Made by a program: the position numbers and the translations under genes | Part shown: positions 35,349 to 44,341 of the stretch, in pieces | How positions within the stretch are numbered: the stretch's first letter is position 1 | Layout of the letters: each line of letters starts with the position of its first letter | Notes under the pieces: model-generated | Seen by the model: the letters and a program-made list of their open reading frames with translations, nothing else | What the model was told of the DNA's origin: nothing | Database searches by the model: none | Source: Undibacterium sp049340185 | Lineage (GTDB): Bacteria > Pseudomonadota > Gammaproteobacteria > Burkholderiales > Burkholderiaceae_D | Assembly: GCF_049340185.1 (NCBI RefSeq) | Contig: NZ_JBMPPC010000007.1 | Location: 186,001 to 250,000 of the forward strand | Direction: 5' to 3' | DNA length: 64,000 nt

Positions 35349-35795
35349 TTAGACGCCCCAGACTTCTGACACTTTGACATAACCGATCTGGCCATCGCGA
35401 TGTTTGACCTTGACCCAGCCAGCATTGACCGGTTCTGCCATTTCCAGCAATACATTCTTGTCAACACTGAAAACCAATGCAGAGGATTCATCGGCAGCGG
35501 CACGGACTTTCGCATTCGCTACACGCACGACCACATTACGACGAGCAACCAGTTCTTTGGACTCGACCCAACTGAGATCACCACCCATATCGCGCACCTT
35601 GCTCCAGGTGCCGTAGGTCAAAATTACTTCGACTGGCATACCACGTGGCGCGACATACACTTTGCTGCCTTTAGCAGACGGCGCATCATACAAAATGACT
35701 GGCGAAGCACCAATCGACTTGAAATCGAGAGCCAACGCACCACCTGACGCCGATGCCAGAGCAAGTACTACAGATAAAACCAGAGAACGACGCAT
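35349..35795 (-). CDS. Exported SH3-domain protein
   Basis: A 148-residue protein from the ATG preceded by GTGGAAA, with a signal peptide MRRSLVLSVVLALASASGGALA. The mature part contains two bacterial SH3-like units (about 30-80 and 85-148), with patterns such as VYVAPRGMPVEVILTY and VKHRDGQIGYVKVSEVWGV. Such domains usually bind peptidoglycan or peptides in the periplasm. It lies between secB and gpsA on the same strand, a common Burkholderiales order. Confidence 0.85.
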   Translation of the reverse strand: MRRSLVLSVVLALASASGGALALDFKSIGASPVILYDAPSAKGSKVYVAPRGMPVEVILTYGTWSKVRDMGGDLSWVESKELVARRNVVVRVANAKVRAAADESSALVFSVDKNVLLEMAEPVNAGWVKVKHRDGQIGYVKVSEVWGV

Positions 35796-35858
35796 AGTAG
35801 TTTCCACTTAATCCCCCGCCAGCACACAGGCTGGCAGGGCAATCGCCAATAATGACAA

Positions 35859-36350
35859 TTAGTGAGTGGTTGCTGGCGTTTCAGTACCGGCATCTGCTGC
35901 GAGTTTGGCTTGTTGCTCAGCCAAAGATTGCAGACGTTGCTGGTAGAAAGCTTCAAAATTGATTTCTGACAAATGCACTGGCGGGAAACCCGCACGGGAG
36001 ATCACATCAGCGATGTTGGAACGCAGGTATGGATAGATGATATTCGGGCAACCAATACCGAGCAATGGATCAAGTTGATCCGCAGGGATATTGCGCGCTT
36101 CGAAAATACCCGCTTGCTTGCCTTCAACCAGGAAAGCAACTTTGTCTTTGATTTTCGCTGTCACTGTCACGGTCACAGTGGACTCAACGATGCCTTCAGC
36201 GAGCGGCTCAGCAGTCACATCCAATGCAACTTCGATCGTCGGTGCTTCTTGTTCCAGAAAAATCGCTGGAGAGTTTGGCTGTTCAAGCGACAAATCTTTC
36301 AGATAAACGCGTTGAATTTGAAATACGGGCTGCAGATTTTCGTCAGACAT
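35859..36350 (-). CDS. secB: Protein-export chaperone SecB
   Basis: A 163-residue cytoplasmic chaperone that keeps preproteins unfolded and passes them to SecA. The N-terminal QRVYLKDLSLEQPNSP motif and the IIYPYLRSNIADVISRAGFPP segment are characteristic. The acidic, Ala-rich tail is usual. A strong terminator separates it from the upstream grxC gene. Confidence 0.96.
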   Translation of the reverse strand: MSDENLQPVFQIQRVYLKDLSLEQPNSPAIFLEQEAPTIEVALDVTAEPLAEGIVESTVTVTVTAKIKDKVAFLVEGKQAGIFEARNIPADQLDPLLGIGCPNIIYPYLRSNIADVISRAGFPPVHLSEINFEAFYQQRLQSLAEQQAKLAADAGTETPATTH

Positions 36351-36461
36351 GTGAGACTTTCTAAAAATTCTAAAAGATTAATAATGAACAGCGAGATGGC
36401 AAGATGTGGCTGTTTTCAGCCATTTCAAGATCACGGCGCGTTATTCTATCAAGTCAAATAC

Positions 36462-36506
36462 AAAATCAGCAAAAATCCTCAAATTAGTGGGATTTTTGCT
36501 GATTTT
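36462..36506 (-). terminator. Terminator between grxC and secB
   Basis: A perfect 17-bp inverted repeat: AAAATCAGCAAAAATCC (36462-36478) and GGATTTTTGCTGATTTT (36490-36506) with an 11-base loop. It lies 42 bp after the grxC stop and is likely bidirectional. Confidence 0.85.
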
Positions 36507-36547
36507 ATTTGATTTCCGGCAAGTAAACCCCGGACAAAAGCTGCCAG

Positions 36548-36811
36548 TTAAGCCGGATTCAGCAGCGCATCGAGTTTGCCAGCCCTGTCTAGTGCAGACA
36601 AATCGTCAAAACCACCGACATGCGTTTCGCCGATATAAATTTGCGGCACGGTGCGACGACCGGTCTTTTGCATCATATCGTCACGAATCACTGGATCCAG
36701 ATCGACGCGGATTTTTTCAATCTCCTCAACACCCTTGGATTTCAGCAGGCGTTCTGCCATGGTGCAATAAGGACAAACTGCGGTGCTATACATTAGGACA
36801 TGCGCTGTCAT
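36548..36811 (-). CDS. grxC: Glutaredoxin 3
   Basis: An 87-residue dithiol glutaredoxin with the active site CPYC (Cys13, Cys16), TVPQIYIG with the cis-Pro, and GGFDDLSALD for glutathione binding. It reduces disulfides with glutathione in the cytoplasm. It is downstream of the rhodanese gene (43 bp), probably in one operon. Confidence 0.95.
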   Translation of the reverse strand: MTAHVLMYSTAVCPYCTMAERLLKSKGVEEIEKIRVDLDPVIRDDMMQKTGRRTVPQIYIGETHVGGFDDLSALDRAGKLDALLNPA

Positions 36812-36854
36812 GTTGTTCTCCTGCGCTAAATAACTGAATAACTGAATTACCGGA

Positions 36855-37256
36855 TTATTTTACTGTCGGCAGACCTTGCGACTTCCAAGCCGCAACGCCC
36901 CCTTCAAGACTGACTACCTGTTCAAAGCCTGCTTTCTTCAGCACACCTGCCGCAGTCGCAGAGCGGATACCACGCTCACAGACTGTGATGATGGTAGCGC
37001 TTTTTGATTTTTCCAGCTCTTTCAAGCGGTTTGGCAATTCAGCAAGAGGAATATTTTTTGCGTTTTGTAAATGACCTGCCGCAAACTCAGCCGCATCGCG
37101 TACGTCAAGCACGACGGTCTTGCCTTGATTGATCAATTGGGTTGCCTGTAATTGTGTGACCTTCGCGCCACGTCTTTGTAGCGCGGGAAAAAGCAATGCG
37201 CCGCCAGAAACCAAGGCGAGGCCAATAATCCAGATGTTATCAATAAAGAATTTCAC
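36855..37256 (-). CDS. Membrane-anchored rhodanese-like protein
   Basis: A 133-residue protein with an N-terminal membrane helix (about 8-25) and a rhodanese domain. The active loop CERGIRSA carries the sulfur-accepting Cys93, and VVLDVRDAAEFAAGHL is the usual CH2A-type motif. It probably handles persulfide sulfur at the membrane. The gpmA gene diverges from it across a 136-bp promoter region; grxC follows. Confidence 0.9.
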   Translation of the reverse strand: MKFFIDNIWIIGLALVSGGALLFPALQRRGAKVTQLQATQLINQGKTVVLDVRDAAEFAAGHLQNAKNIPLAELPNRLKELEKSKSATIITVCERGIRSATAAGVLKKAGFEQVVSLEGGVAAWKSQGLPTVK

Positions 37257-37392
37257 AGTGTTCCAATGGTGAGTTAATTGTTATAAACGGTAATAAGTAG
37301 CAGTAAAGTATCTGTAACCAACGCCGCCATTATAAAATAGATGCTGCAATAGCGACTGACTCCCTCAAATTCACAACAATTTCACGTAAATC

Positions 37393-38139
37393 ATGTACAA
37401 AATCGTTTTGATGCGCCACGGCGAATCCACCTGGAATCTCGATAACCGCTTTACTGGCTGGACCGATGTTGATCTGACGGAGAAAGGCGTAGTCGAAGCA
37501 CGTCAGGCCGGACAGGTTCTGAAAGAAGCTGGTTTCACTTTTGATCTGGCATTCACCTCCGTATTGAAACGCGCCATCCGCACGCTCTGGGGCACTCTGG
37601 ATGAAATGGATTTGATGTGGCTGCCGGTAGTGCATGACTGGCGCCTCAATGAGCGCCATTACGGCGCATTGCAAGGCTTGAACAAAGCGGAAACCGCCGC
37701 CCAGTATGGTGATGAGCAGGTGTTGGTGTGGCGTCGCAGCTACGATACGCCACCGAATGCTTTAACAGAAAACGATCCACGCGCTTCATTCAATGACCCG
37801 CGTTATGCCGGTTTGTCCCGCGCGCAAATTCCACTCACAGAATGCCTGAAAGACACCGTAGAACGCGTCATGCCAGCGTGGGAAGATACGATTGCACCAG
37901 CAATCCGCTCCGGCAAACGCATCATCATCAGTGCTCACGGCAATAGTTTGCGCGCGTTGATCAAAATGCTGGATGGCATCAGCGATGCCGATATTGTTGG
38001 CCTGAATATTCCAAACGGTCAGCCGCTGGTGTATGAATTAGATGCTGATCTGAAGCCCATCAAACACTATTACCTTGGCGACCAGTCCGCTATCGAAGCG
38101 GCGTTGCAAGCCGTTGCCAGCCAGGGAAAATCCAAATAA
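37393..38139 (+). CDS. gpmA: 2,3-bisphosphoglycerate-dependent phosphoglycerate mutase
   Basis: It interconverts 3- and 2-phosphoglycerate in glycolysis. The 248-residue protein has the phosphohistidine motif LMRHGES (His9) and the second catalytic His182 in SAHGNSL. NRFTGWTDVDLTEKG is typical of the cofactor-dependent type. It is followed 8 bp later by the EnvC-like gene. Confidence 0.96.
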   Translation: MYKIVLMRHGESTWNLDNRFTGWTDVDLTEKGVVEARQAGQVLKEAGFTFDLAFTSVLKRAIRTLWGTLDEMDLMWLPVVHDWRLNERHYGALQGLNKAETAAQYGDEQVLVWRRSYDTPPNALTENDPRASFNDPRYAGLSRAQIPLTECLKDTVERVMPAWEDTIAPAIRSGKRIIISAHGNSLRALIKMLDGISDADIVGLNIPNGQPLVYELDADLKPIKHYYLGDQSAIEAALQAVASQGKSK

Positions 38140-38147
38140 GTATCTTG

Positions 38148-39596
38148 ATGCATCAAGCCGTAACGGGTGCTTTTCAACAAAGCACTCACCACACGCCATC
38201 GTATGTAGTGTCCTTAGCGTCACGACTATGTGCGATGGTCTGTCATGCTGCGATTGCTCTGATAATCAGCGTAGCAGCATCGCATAGCGCTCATGCGGCC
38301 TCTACTGCGCGCGCCACACAAAAAAATCAGGCCGAAGCACAACGCGCCGAACTTCAGCAAAAACTGAAGACGCTCAAAACCGATATCAATAAAACGGAAA
38401 CCGCCAAAGACAAAGCCAGCGATGCTTTAGCGGCATCCGAGCAGGCGATCTCAGAGGCGAATCGTTCTTTACGTGATTTAAAAATCGAGCAGGGCGACAC
38501 CGAAGCACGTTTACAAAAACTATTAGACGAACAAAAGCGGCTCAGTGCCAAGGTAGATCTGCAGAAGAAACAACTTTCCGATTTTTTGCGTCACCAGTAC
38601 ATGCGCGGCGATAGTGACCGTATCAAATTATTACTCTCTGGCGACAATCCGAATCGCATCAACCGCGACTTGCAATACATGAGCTATGTCTCGCAAACCC
38701 AGGCCAAAATGATAGAGGGCTTGCGTGTCAGCCTGGCCGCAGTGGAAAAGAATGCGAGGGATGAGCAGGAAGCCAAAGACGAATTAGATGAAATCGCGCA
38801 AGAAGAACTCACGCATAAAAATGCGCTCGAATCAGAAAAGAAAAAACGCAGCACTTTGCTCGCCCAGTTAGCAGACAAATTGCACGCGCAGAAGAAAGAA
38901 GCGGATAGCTTGCAAAAAGATGAGCAGCGTCTGGGTAATCTAGTGTCGCGCCTGAATAAACTTATCGAAGAACAAATTAAAGCAGAGCAAGCACGAGCCG
39001 CCCAAATCGAGAAACAACGCCAGGAAAAACTCGCACTAGAAAAAGAACAGCGGGACAAAGCGGCCAAAGACAAGGCGCTTGCAAATCAAGGTAAAAAATC
39101 AGGCAAAGCAAGCAACACCAATGCGATTGACGCCGATGAGCCACCGGCAAAATCCTTCGCCAAGAACGAGCAAACGCCCACACCCAATAATTTTGAAGGG
39201 GAGTTCAGCAAGCTCAAAGGGCAGTTACGCCTCCCTGTCAAAGGTGAGCTCATCGCCAGATTTGGTAGTAAACGTGGCGATGGCCCTAGCTGGAAAGGTC
39301 TTTTTATTAAGACCAATGAAGGGGCTGAGATCAAGGCAATTGCAGCAGGACGAGTCATTTTTGCCGAATGGCTGCGCGGCTTTGGCAATATGATCATTGT
39401 GGATCACGGCAGCCGCTACTGGAGCCTGTATGGCAATAATCAGTCGGTTTTCAAGCATGTCGGCGATGTCGTCAAGGCCGGTGACACGATTGCCAGTGCG
39501 GGTAATAGCGGCGGCAATGAAGAATCAGGTTTATACTTTGAGCTCAGATATCAAGAGCGCGTATTCGACCCGTTAACCTGGGTAACAATTAAGTGA
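38148..39596 (+). CDS. envC: EnvC-like murein hydrolase activator (M23-type)
   Basis: A 482-residue exported protein: a signal segment ending near SHSAHA (about residue 50), long coiled coils (about 55-330) rich in Glu/Lys/Gln, and a C-terminal LytM domain (about 365-480). The LytM metal residues are degenerate: the usual His before the Gly-Asp step is absent (WKGLFIKTN), and the HxH region reads LYFELRY. It is therefore an activator of cell-division amidases rather than an enzyme, as known for EnvC. The ATG at 38148 follows an in-frame TTG. The gpmA-envC-ctpA order is conserved in Betaproteobacteria. Confidence 0.9.
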   Translation: MHQAVTGAFQQSTHHTPSYVVSLASRLCAMVCHAAIALIISVAASHSAHAASTARATQKNQAEAQRAELQQKLKTLKTDINKTETAKDKASDALAASEQAISEANRSLRDLKIEQGDTEARLQKLLDEQKRLSAKVDLQKKQLSDFLRHQYMRGDSDRIKLLLSGDNPNRINRDLQYMSYVSQTQAKMIEGLRVSLAAVEKNARDEQEAKDELDEIAQEELTHKNALESEKKKRSTLLAQLADKLHAQKKEADSLQKDEQRLGNLVSRLNKLIEEQIKAEQARAAQIEKQRQEKLALEKEQRDKAAKDKALANQGKKSGKASNTNAIDADEPPAKSFAKNEQTPTPNNFEGEFSKLKGQLRLPVKGELIARFGSKRGDGPSWKGLFIKTNEGAEIKAIAAGRVIFAEWLRGFGNMIIVDHGSRYWSLYGNNQSVFKHVGDVVKAGDTIASAGNSGGNEESGLYFELRYQERVFDPLTWVTIK

Positions 39597-39613
39597 GATG
39601 TGAGTTATAAAAC

Positions 39614-41074
39614 ATGGGCAGCAAAATTAAGAACTTTGGTTTAATCAGTTTAGGCATGATCGCTGGTGTCGCCGCGTCAGTGCAATTTTCTGCGTTGGCG
39701 CAAAAAAGTGCTGGCACGCCTTTACCGGTTGAAGAGCTGCGTCAGCTGGCCGACGTGTTTGGTCTGATCAAATCGGATTATGTGGAGCCGGTAGAAGATA
39801 ATAAACTGCTGACCGAAGCCATTTCAGGCATGGTCGCCTCACTTGACCCACATTCAGCTTATCTGGATAAAAAAGCCTACGCAGAACTGCGCGAAGGCAC
39901 ACAAGGCAAGTTTGTCGGCCTCGGGATCGAAGTCGGGATGGAAGACGGCTATGTCAAAATCATTTCCCCCATCGAAGATTCTCCCGCCTATCGCGCCGGT
40001 GTCAAAGCAGGTGATCTGATTACCCGCCTTGACTCGCAACCCGTCAAAGGTCTGTCGCTGGACGAAGCCGTCAAAAAAATGCGTGGCGAGCCGAATACCA
40101 AAATCACCCTGACGCTGGCACGCAAGACGGAAGATAAACCTATCGTCGTCACCATTACCCGCGAACTGATCAAGCAGCAAAGCGTCAAAGCGAAACTCAT
40201 CGAGCCTGGTTACGCGTGGTTGCGCATCGCGCAATTCCAGGAACCGACGGTCGAGGACATGGCGAAAAAAATCCAGACACTGTACGCGCAGGATCCGAAC
40301 ATCAAAGGTCTGGTCTTGGATTTACGCAATGATCCCGGCGGTGTATTGCCAGGTGCTATCGGCGTCTCTGCTGCGTTTCTGCCAAAAGACGTAGTCGTGG
40401 TATCAACAAACGGCCAGTTGCCAGATTCCAAAGCGACGTATTACGCTAAGCGCGAAAATTATGCTAACCGTGCTGTCGGCGATCCGCTCAGCAAGTTACC
40501 CGAAGCGATCAAAAATGTACCGATGGTAGTGCTGATTAATACCGGCTCCGCATCCGCATCCGAGATCGTCGCAGGAGCATTGCAAGACTACAAGCGTGCA
40601 ACCATTATCGGTACCCAGAGCTTCGGCAAGGGATCGGTGCAGACCATCCGTCAACTGTCTGCCGATACCGCGGTCAAACTGACGACAGCACGCTATTACA
40701 CACCGAACGGGCGCTCTATCCAGGCGAAAGGTATCGTGCCAGATCTGAACGTTGAAGAAACCGCCGATGGTGACGGATTCAATAGCCTGCGTACACGTGA
40801 GGCCGATTTACAAAAACATCTGACGAATGATAAAGAAGCTGAGCAAACCAATAAAGGCAAAGTCGATGAACTCGAAGAGGAGCAAAGACTGATTGCAATG
40901 GCAAAGAAAAGTAAGCCGCTCGAATACGGTAGCAAAGATGACTTCCAGCTGGCGCAAGCTTTAAATCACTTGAAGGGCTTGCCTGTTAAAGTCGCCAAAG
41001 CCGAAGCAAAAGAAGAGATGAAGGATGAGGCCGATACCAAGTCAGAAGGCAAATCGGACAGCAAGAAAAAATAA
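39614..41074 (+). CDS. ctpA: Carboxyl-terminal processing protease, S41 family
   Basis: A 486-residue periplasmic protease with an N-terminal membrane or signal segment (about 7-30), a PDZ domain (about 90-170, GLGIEVGMEDGYVKII) and an S41 core. The catalytic region SASASEIVAGALQD carries the Ser, and QSFGKGSVQT carries the Lys of the Ser-Lys dyad. The C-terminus is an acidic, Lys/Glu-rich tail. Such proteases trim periplasmic and cell-wall proteins, often with TPR adaptors. It is 17 bp after envC. Confidence 0.93.
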   Translation: MGSKIKNFGLISLGMIAGVAASVQFSALAQKSAGTPLPVEELRQLADVFGLIKSDYVEPVEDNKLLTEAISGMVASLDPHSAYLDKKAYAELREGTQGKFVGLGIEVGMEDGYVKIISPIEDSPAYRAGVKAGDLITRLDSQPVKGLSLDEAVKKMRGEPNTKITLTLARKTEDKPIVVTITRELIKQQSVKAKLIEPGYAWLRIAQFQEPTVEDMAKKIQTLYAQDPNIKGLVLDLRNDPGGVLPGAIGVSAAFLPKDVVVVSTNGQLPDSKATYYAKRENYANRAVGDPLSKLPEAIKNVPMVVLINTGSASASEIVAGALQDYKRATIIGTQSFGKGSVQTIRQLSADTAVKLTTARYYTPNGRSIQAKGIVPDLNVEETADGDGFNSLRTREADLQKHLTNDKEAEQTNKGKVDELEEEQRLIAMAKKSKPLEYGSKDDFQLAQALNHLKGLPVKVAKAEAKEEMKDEADTKSEGKSDSKKK

Positions 41075-41084
41075 CCAGAATTAA

Positions 41085-41123
41085 ATCAGGTTTGACAGGT
41101 TTGATTGGCCTGTCAAACCTGAT
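41085..41123. repeat. Perfect 15-bp inverted repeat after ctpA
   Basis: ATCAGGTTTGACAGG (41085-41099) and CCTGTCAAACCTGAT (41109-41123) pair perfectly across a 9-base loop. No T-tract follows, and a separate terminator comes 22 bp later. It may protect the mRNA 3' end or be a protein site. Confidence 0.75.
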
Positions 41124-41144
41124 GGAACCGACTTAAGGCTTGTT

Positions 41145-41175
41145 AAAAGACCGCAACTGATGCGGTCTTTTTTTA
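41145..41175 (+). terminator. Rho-independent terminator of the gpmA-envC-ctpA operon
   Basis: AAAAGACCGCA (41145-41155) pairs with TGCGGTCTTTT (41161-41171) around a 5-base loop, followed by more T residues. Confidence 0.92.
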
Positions 41176-41256
41176 TCTGCGTCCCATGCATTCTTATTCC
41201 GCTTACAATACTCGGCAAGTCACGCAATACACTTTTCTAAAGCCAGAGAATCCCAT

Positions 41257-42018
41257 ATGGACGACCACCAGTTATTACGTTATTCGCGGCATATCCTGCT
41301 CGATCAGATTGGCATAGAGGGTCAAGAAAAAATCCAGGCAGCTCATGCCTTAATTATCGGTGCAGGCGGGCTGGGTTCGCCCGCGGCCTTGTATCTCGCC
41401 AGTGCTGGCGTCGGTATCATCACACTGGTAGATCACGATACCGTCGACCTGACTAACTTACAGCGGCAAATCGTGCACAATACTGCGAGCATCGGTCAGG
41501 CCAAAGTAAGCTCGGCAAAACAAACGCTGGAAGCCATTAATCCCGAGATCAATATCGTCGCTCTGCAGGAGAAAGCCAGCGATGAACGTCTGTACGAATT
41601 AGTTCAGTCCGCCAGTATCGTGCTCGATTGCTGCGACAACTTTAGTACGCGCCATGCAGTCAATCGGGCCTGTGTCACGGCAGGTGTTCCGCTAATCTCT
41701 GGTGCGGCAATCCGCTTCGACGGGCAGATTAGTGTGTTTGATACGCGCGACGTTGCATCGCCTTGCTATGCCTGCCTGTTCCCGCCAGACCAGGCGTTTG
41801 AAGAAGTTATGTGCTCAACCATGGGCGTGTTCGCTCCCTTAGTCGGCATCATCGGCAGCATGCAGGCCGCTGAAGCCTTAAAAGTAATCATGGGGATAGG
41901 ACAGGCATTGACCGGACGCTTGCTTCTGCTCGATGCACAAAACATGGAGTGGACACCAATCCGCATCAACCGCAATCCATTGTGTCCAGTGTGCGCTCAA
42001 CGCCAACTTACACGATGA
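41257..42018 (+). CDS. moeB: HesA/MoeB/ThiF-family adenylyltransferase
   Basis: A 253-residue E1-like enzyme that adenylates the C-terminus of a sulfur-carrier protein (MoaD or ThiS). It has the nucleotide loop GAGGLGSPA, NLQRQIVHN, DCCDNFSTRHAVN and the MCSTMGVFAPLVG crossover Cys. The zinc site uses CYAC and CPVC. MoeB and ThiF cannot be separated without neighbours; none of their partners is adjacent. The terminator upstream suggests its own promoter. Confidence 0.9.
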   Translation: MDDHQLLRYSRHILLDQIGIEGQEKIQAAHALIIGAGGLGSPAALYLASAGVGIITLVDHDTVDLTNLQRQIVHNTASIGQAKVSSAKQTLEAINPEINIVALQEKASDERLYELVQSASIVLDCCDNFSTRHAVNRACVTAGVPLISGAAIRFDGQISVFDTRDVASPCYACLFPPDQAFEEVMCSTMGVFAPLVGIIGSMQAAEALKVIMGIGQALTGRLLLLDAQNMEWTPIRINRNPLCPVCAQRQLTR

Positions 42019-42252
42019 TATCAAGCTGATGTAACGCTTACGGTGCGCAGGCAAAGATCTTTTATTAAGCCGATCCGGTCGATCTAGCCTCTATTGACAC
42101 GGACATGCAGCGCAGATTTGCATACCGTGTTTGCACCTGTTATTATTTGCTTTTAGACAATTAATATTTTGCTAGCGTTTATCCTTAACGGTAACATCCC
42201 TATTATTGGTAATGGCGCGCCAACACAATCAAACCAGTCCTTTGCACATCCC

Positions 42253-42582
42253 ATGCTGAATATCGTCAAAAACGAAATCAGGTCTTTATTTAAGATCCGT
42301 AAAGAACGGATGCTACCGCCACCGGGTAGCATGCCAACTTTTGGCAGCACCATCGTCCTGCATCGTTTAAAAATTCAATTGCGCATGACTCTGGAGCCAG
42401 AGCAATGGGAATGGCTAACCTTAAAAGGCTGGCGTACGCAAGACATGCGCAAAAATCGCCGTAAGTATTTTAAAGTCCCGAGCAAAGCCGTCGCACGCCT
42501 GCTGCATGCCGCGCCTGAAGAGCGTGAAGACATTTATCAGCGCATCGTGACCTATGAATTTGATGAGAGTCATCTGATCTAA
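42253..42582 (+). CDS. Conserved hypothetical protein
   Basis: About 109 residues from the ATG at 42253 (MLNIVKNEIRSLF); the open frame extends upstream to 42169 but that leader looks non-native. It is basic in the first half, with KGWRTQDMRKNRRKYFKVP, then YQRIVTYEFDESHLI. There is no signal or membrane segment and no family is recognised. It stands alone between moeB and the bufferin operon. Confidence 0.5.
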   Translation: MLNIVKNEIRSLFKIRKERMLPPPGSMPTFGSTIVLHRLKIQLRMTLEPEQWEWLTLKGWRTQDMRKNRRKYFKVPSKAVARLLHAAPEEREDIYQRIVTYEFDESHLI

Positions 42583-43081
42583 GCCTTACTGCTCCGGCCT
42601 GTCGTTGCCGATAGACAGCTCTTCAAACACTAGCTCTGATTGCCGTCTTAGCTGGCAAGCTGACTTAAATCTACCGTCATTGGAAAGTATCTGCATCAAC
42701 ACTCTGCATTACTTCGCAACTACTAGCGATCTGAGTGCCCCATCCCTACACCACAACGTATCTCGTTAGCCCGGCATCTTCCTTCATCTTCCGATTTAGC
42801 AAGGACCAGTTCCAGACAGACTCAAACATGGGTACAGGGAACATCATTATGTATTCTGTGAATTGAGCCTAATTTTCAGCATAAGCACATTTCATCAAAG
42901 GTAATGAAATTCAACTATTTAAAAAATATTTTAAAACCAGTGTAAGTAATTCCAGTTTGCGTACGACTGATGCTCAAGTTCAAGCAAAGAACAACAAATA
43001 ACTCTTTGTGATGAACTTGAAGGTTCAATCCTTGGCCGGTAATTTTTACTCATCAACAATTTATTTTTCGGAGAATACATC
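42583..43081. other. Intergenic region, 499 bp, upstream of the bufferin operon
   Basis: No supported coding frame. The right half is AT-rich and holds a long hairpin (42974-43020) and the GGAG ribosome site of the precursor gene. This is the longest gene-free stretch in the window and probably contains the operon's regulatory region. Confidence 0.6.
42974..43020 (+). promoter_or_regulatory. Long hairpin in the bufferin operon leader
   Basis: TCAAGTTCA (42974-42982) pairs with TGAACTTGA (43012-43020). Inside, CAAAGA (42985-42990) pairs with TCTTTG (43003-43008) around a 12-base A-rich loop, with a small internal bulge. It ends 61 bp before the precursor ATG. It could be an RNA control or stability structure, or a DNA operator. 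Confidence 0.5.
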
Positions 43082-43351
43082 ATGAAACAAACTATCCAAA
43101 CTGGCGCCCTGATCGCTGCTGCCGCTGCTGCTATGGCATTGTCCGGTGCTTCTTTCGCTGCGACTGCAACTGTCAGTGCTGGCGATAAAGTACATTGCGC
43201 TGGCATCAACAGCTGCAAGGGAACTAGTGATTGCAAAACAGCGGAGAACGCTTGCAAAGGCCAGAACTCTTGCAAAGGCCACGGCTTCGTTGCAACGAAA
43301 GCTGGTGAATGCCTGGCGAAAAACGGCAAGATCGTTGATCTGGATAAATAA
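43082..43351 (+). CDS. bufA2: Bufferin-type RiPP precursor (BufA2-like)
   Basis: An 89-residue precursor with a signal peptide (1-26, ending GASFA) and a Cys-rich core with six cysteines: 39, 45, 51, 58, 64 and 77. NSCKG occurs twice (43-47 and 62-66), and the spacing CKGTSDCKTAENACKGQ is that of BufA2/DUF2282-related precursors. In known bufferins a DUF692 enzyme converts some cysteines to 5-thiooxazoles, giving periplasmic copper-binding peptides; that chemistry is known for relatives and inferred here. GGAG lies 8 bp upstream of the ATG. The maturase gene follows after 72 bp. Confidence 0.85.
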   Translation: MKQTIQTGALIAAAAAAMALSGASFAATATVSAGDKVHCAGINSCKGTSDCKTAENACKGQNSCKGHGFVATKAGECLAKNGKIVDLDK

Positions 43352-43423
43352 TCCCAAAGCCCGTCTGTCATGCGCTTGCTCTGGTCATCCCGGACAAGCG
43401 CAATTTTTTTTAAGTGATTAAAA

Positions 43424-44341
43424 ATGAGCATGCCCATCGCTTCACCAGGTTTCGGTCTGGGACTACGTACCGATCATTACCATGAGATTCTGGCTGCGCC
43501 ACAGGCAATAGATTGGTTTGAAATCCTGTCTGAGAATTACATGGTACCGGGAGGTAAACCGCTCGCGATGCTAGATGCGATTCGACGCGATTATCCTATG
43601 GTGATGCACGGTGTATCAATGTCAATAGGATCGGCTCAAGGACCGGATCCAGACTATTTGCGTGACTTAAAAAAATTGATACAACGCGTTCAGCCGCTGT
43701 GGGTTTCTGACCATATTTGCTGGACTGGTGTACATGGTAAAAATCTGCACGATCTGTTTCCTCTGCCCTATAACGAAGAGACGATCAACATTCTTGTACA
43801 GAATATCCGGCGCGTACAAGATGTGCTGGAACGTCCGCTGGTATTGGAAAACGTCTCCAGTTATCTCTCTTTTAAGAGCGACACGATGAGTGAGTGGGAA
43901 TTCGTGGCCGCTGTGGCAGAAGAGTCGGACAGTCTGATTTTGCTCGATGTCAACAACATCTACGTCAGCAGCGTCAATCATGGTTTTGATCCGGTGACTT
44001 ATCTCAATGCGATTCCCGTGCAGCGGGTACAGCAAATCCATCTGGCTGGCCATCATGATCACGGCACCCATATCATTGATACGCATGATCATCCGGTCGC
44101 CGATCCGGTATGGGCTTTATACGAACAGGCTTTGCGCCGTTTCGGTAACGTTGCCAGCATGATAGAGCGTGACGATCATATTCCCCCTCTGGCAGATCTG
44201 GTGTCTGAACTGGAGATTGCGCGTCAGATTGCCCGGTGTGTCTCGGTAGAACAATGTCTGCTGGCTAAATCAGCCCCTGCACAGCCTGCATACCCTGCTC
44301 ACCATCAATACCATCAAGCCATGCCGGAGACTTCGACATGA
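43424..44341 (+). CDS. bufB: MNIO/DUF692 bufferin maturase
   Basis: A 305-residue multinuclear non-heme iron oxidase of the DUF692 family. Likely metal ligands are all present: Glu33 and Asn38 (EILSENYM), His62 (HGVSMSIGS), Asp96-His97 (WVSDHICW), Glu142-Asn143 (LENVSS), Asp175 and Asn177 (LLDVNNIY), His206 (QIHLAGH), Asp219 and His221 (IIDTHDH) and Glu248. The family modifies cysteines of RiPP precursors (MbnB, HvfB, BufB). Its stop overlaps the bufC start (ATGA), so the two are coupled. Confidence 0.93.
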   Translation: MSMPIASPGFGLGLRTDHYHEILAAPQAIDWFEILSENYMVPGGKPLAMLDAIRRDYPMVMHGVSMSIGSAQGPDPDYLRDLKKLIQRVQPLWVSDHICWTGVHGKNLHDLFPLPYNEETINILVQNIRRVQDVLERPLVLENVSSYLSFKSDTMSEWEFVAAVAEESDSLILLDVNNIYVSSVNHGFDPVTYLNAIPVQRVQQIHLAGHHDHGTHIIDTHDHPVADPVWALYEQALRRFGNVASMIERDDHIPPLADLVSELEIARQIARCVSVEQCLLAKSAPAQPAYPAHHQYHQAMPETST

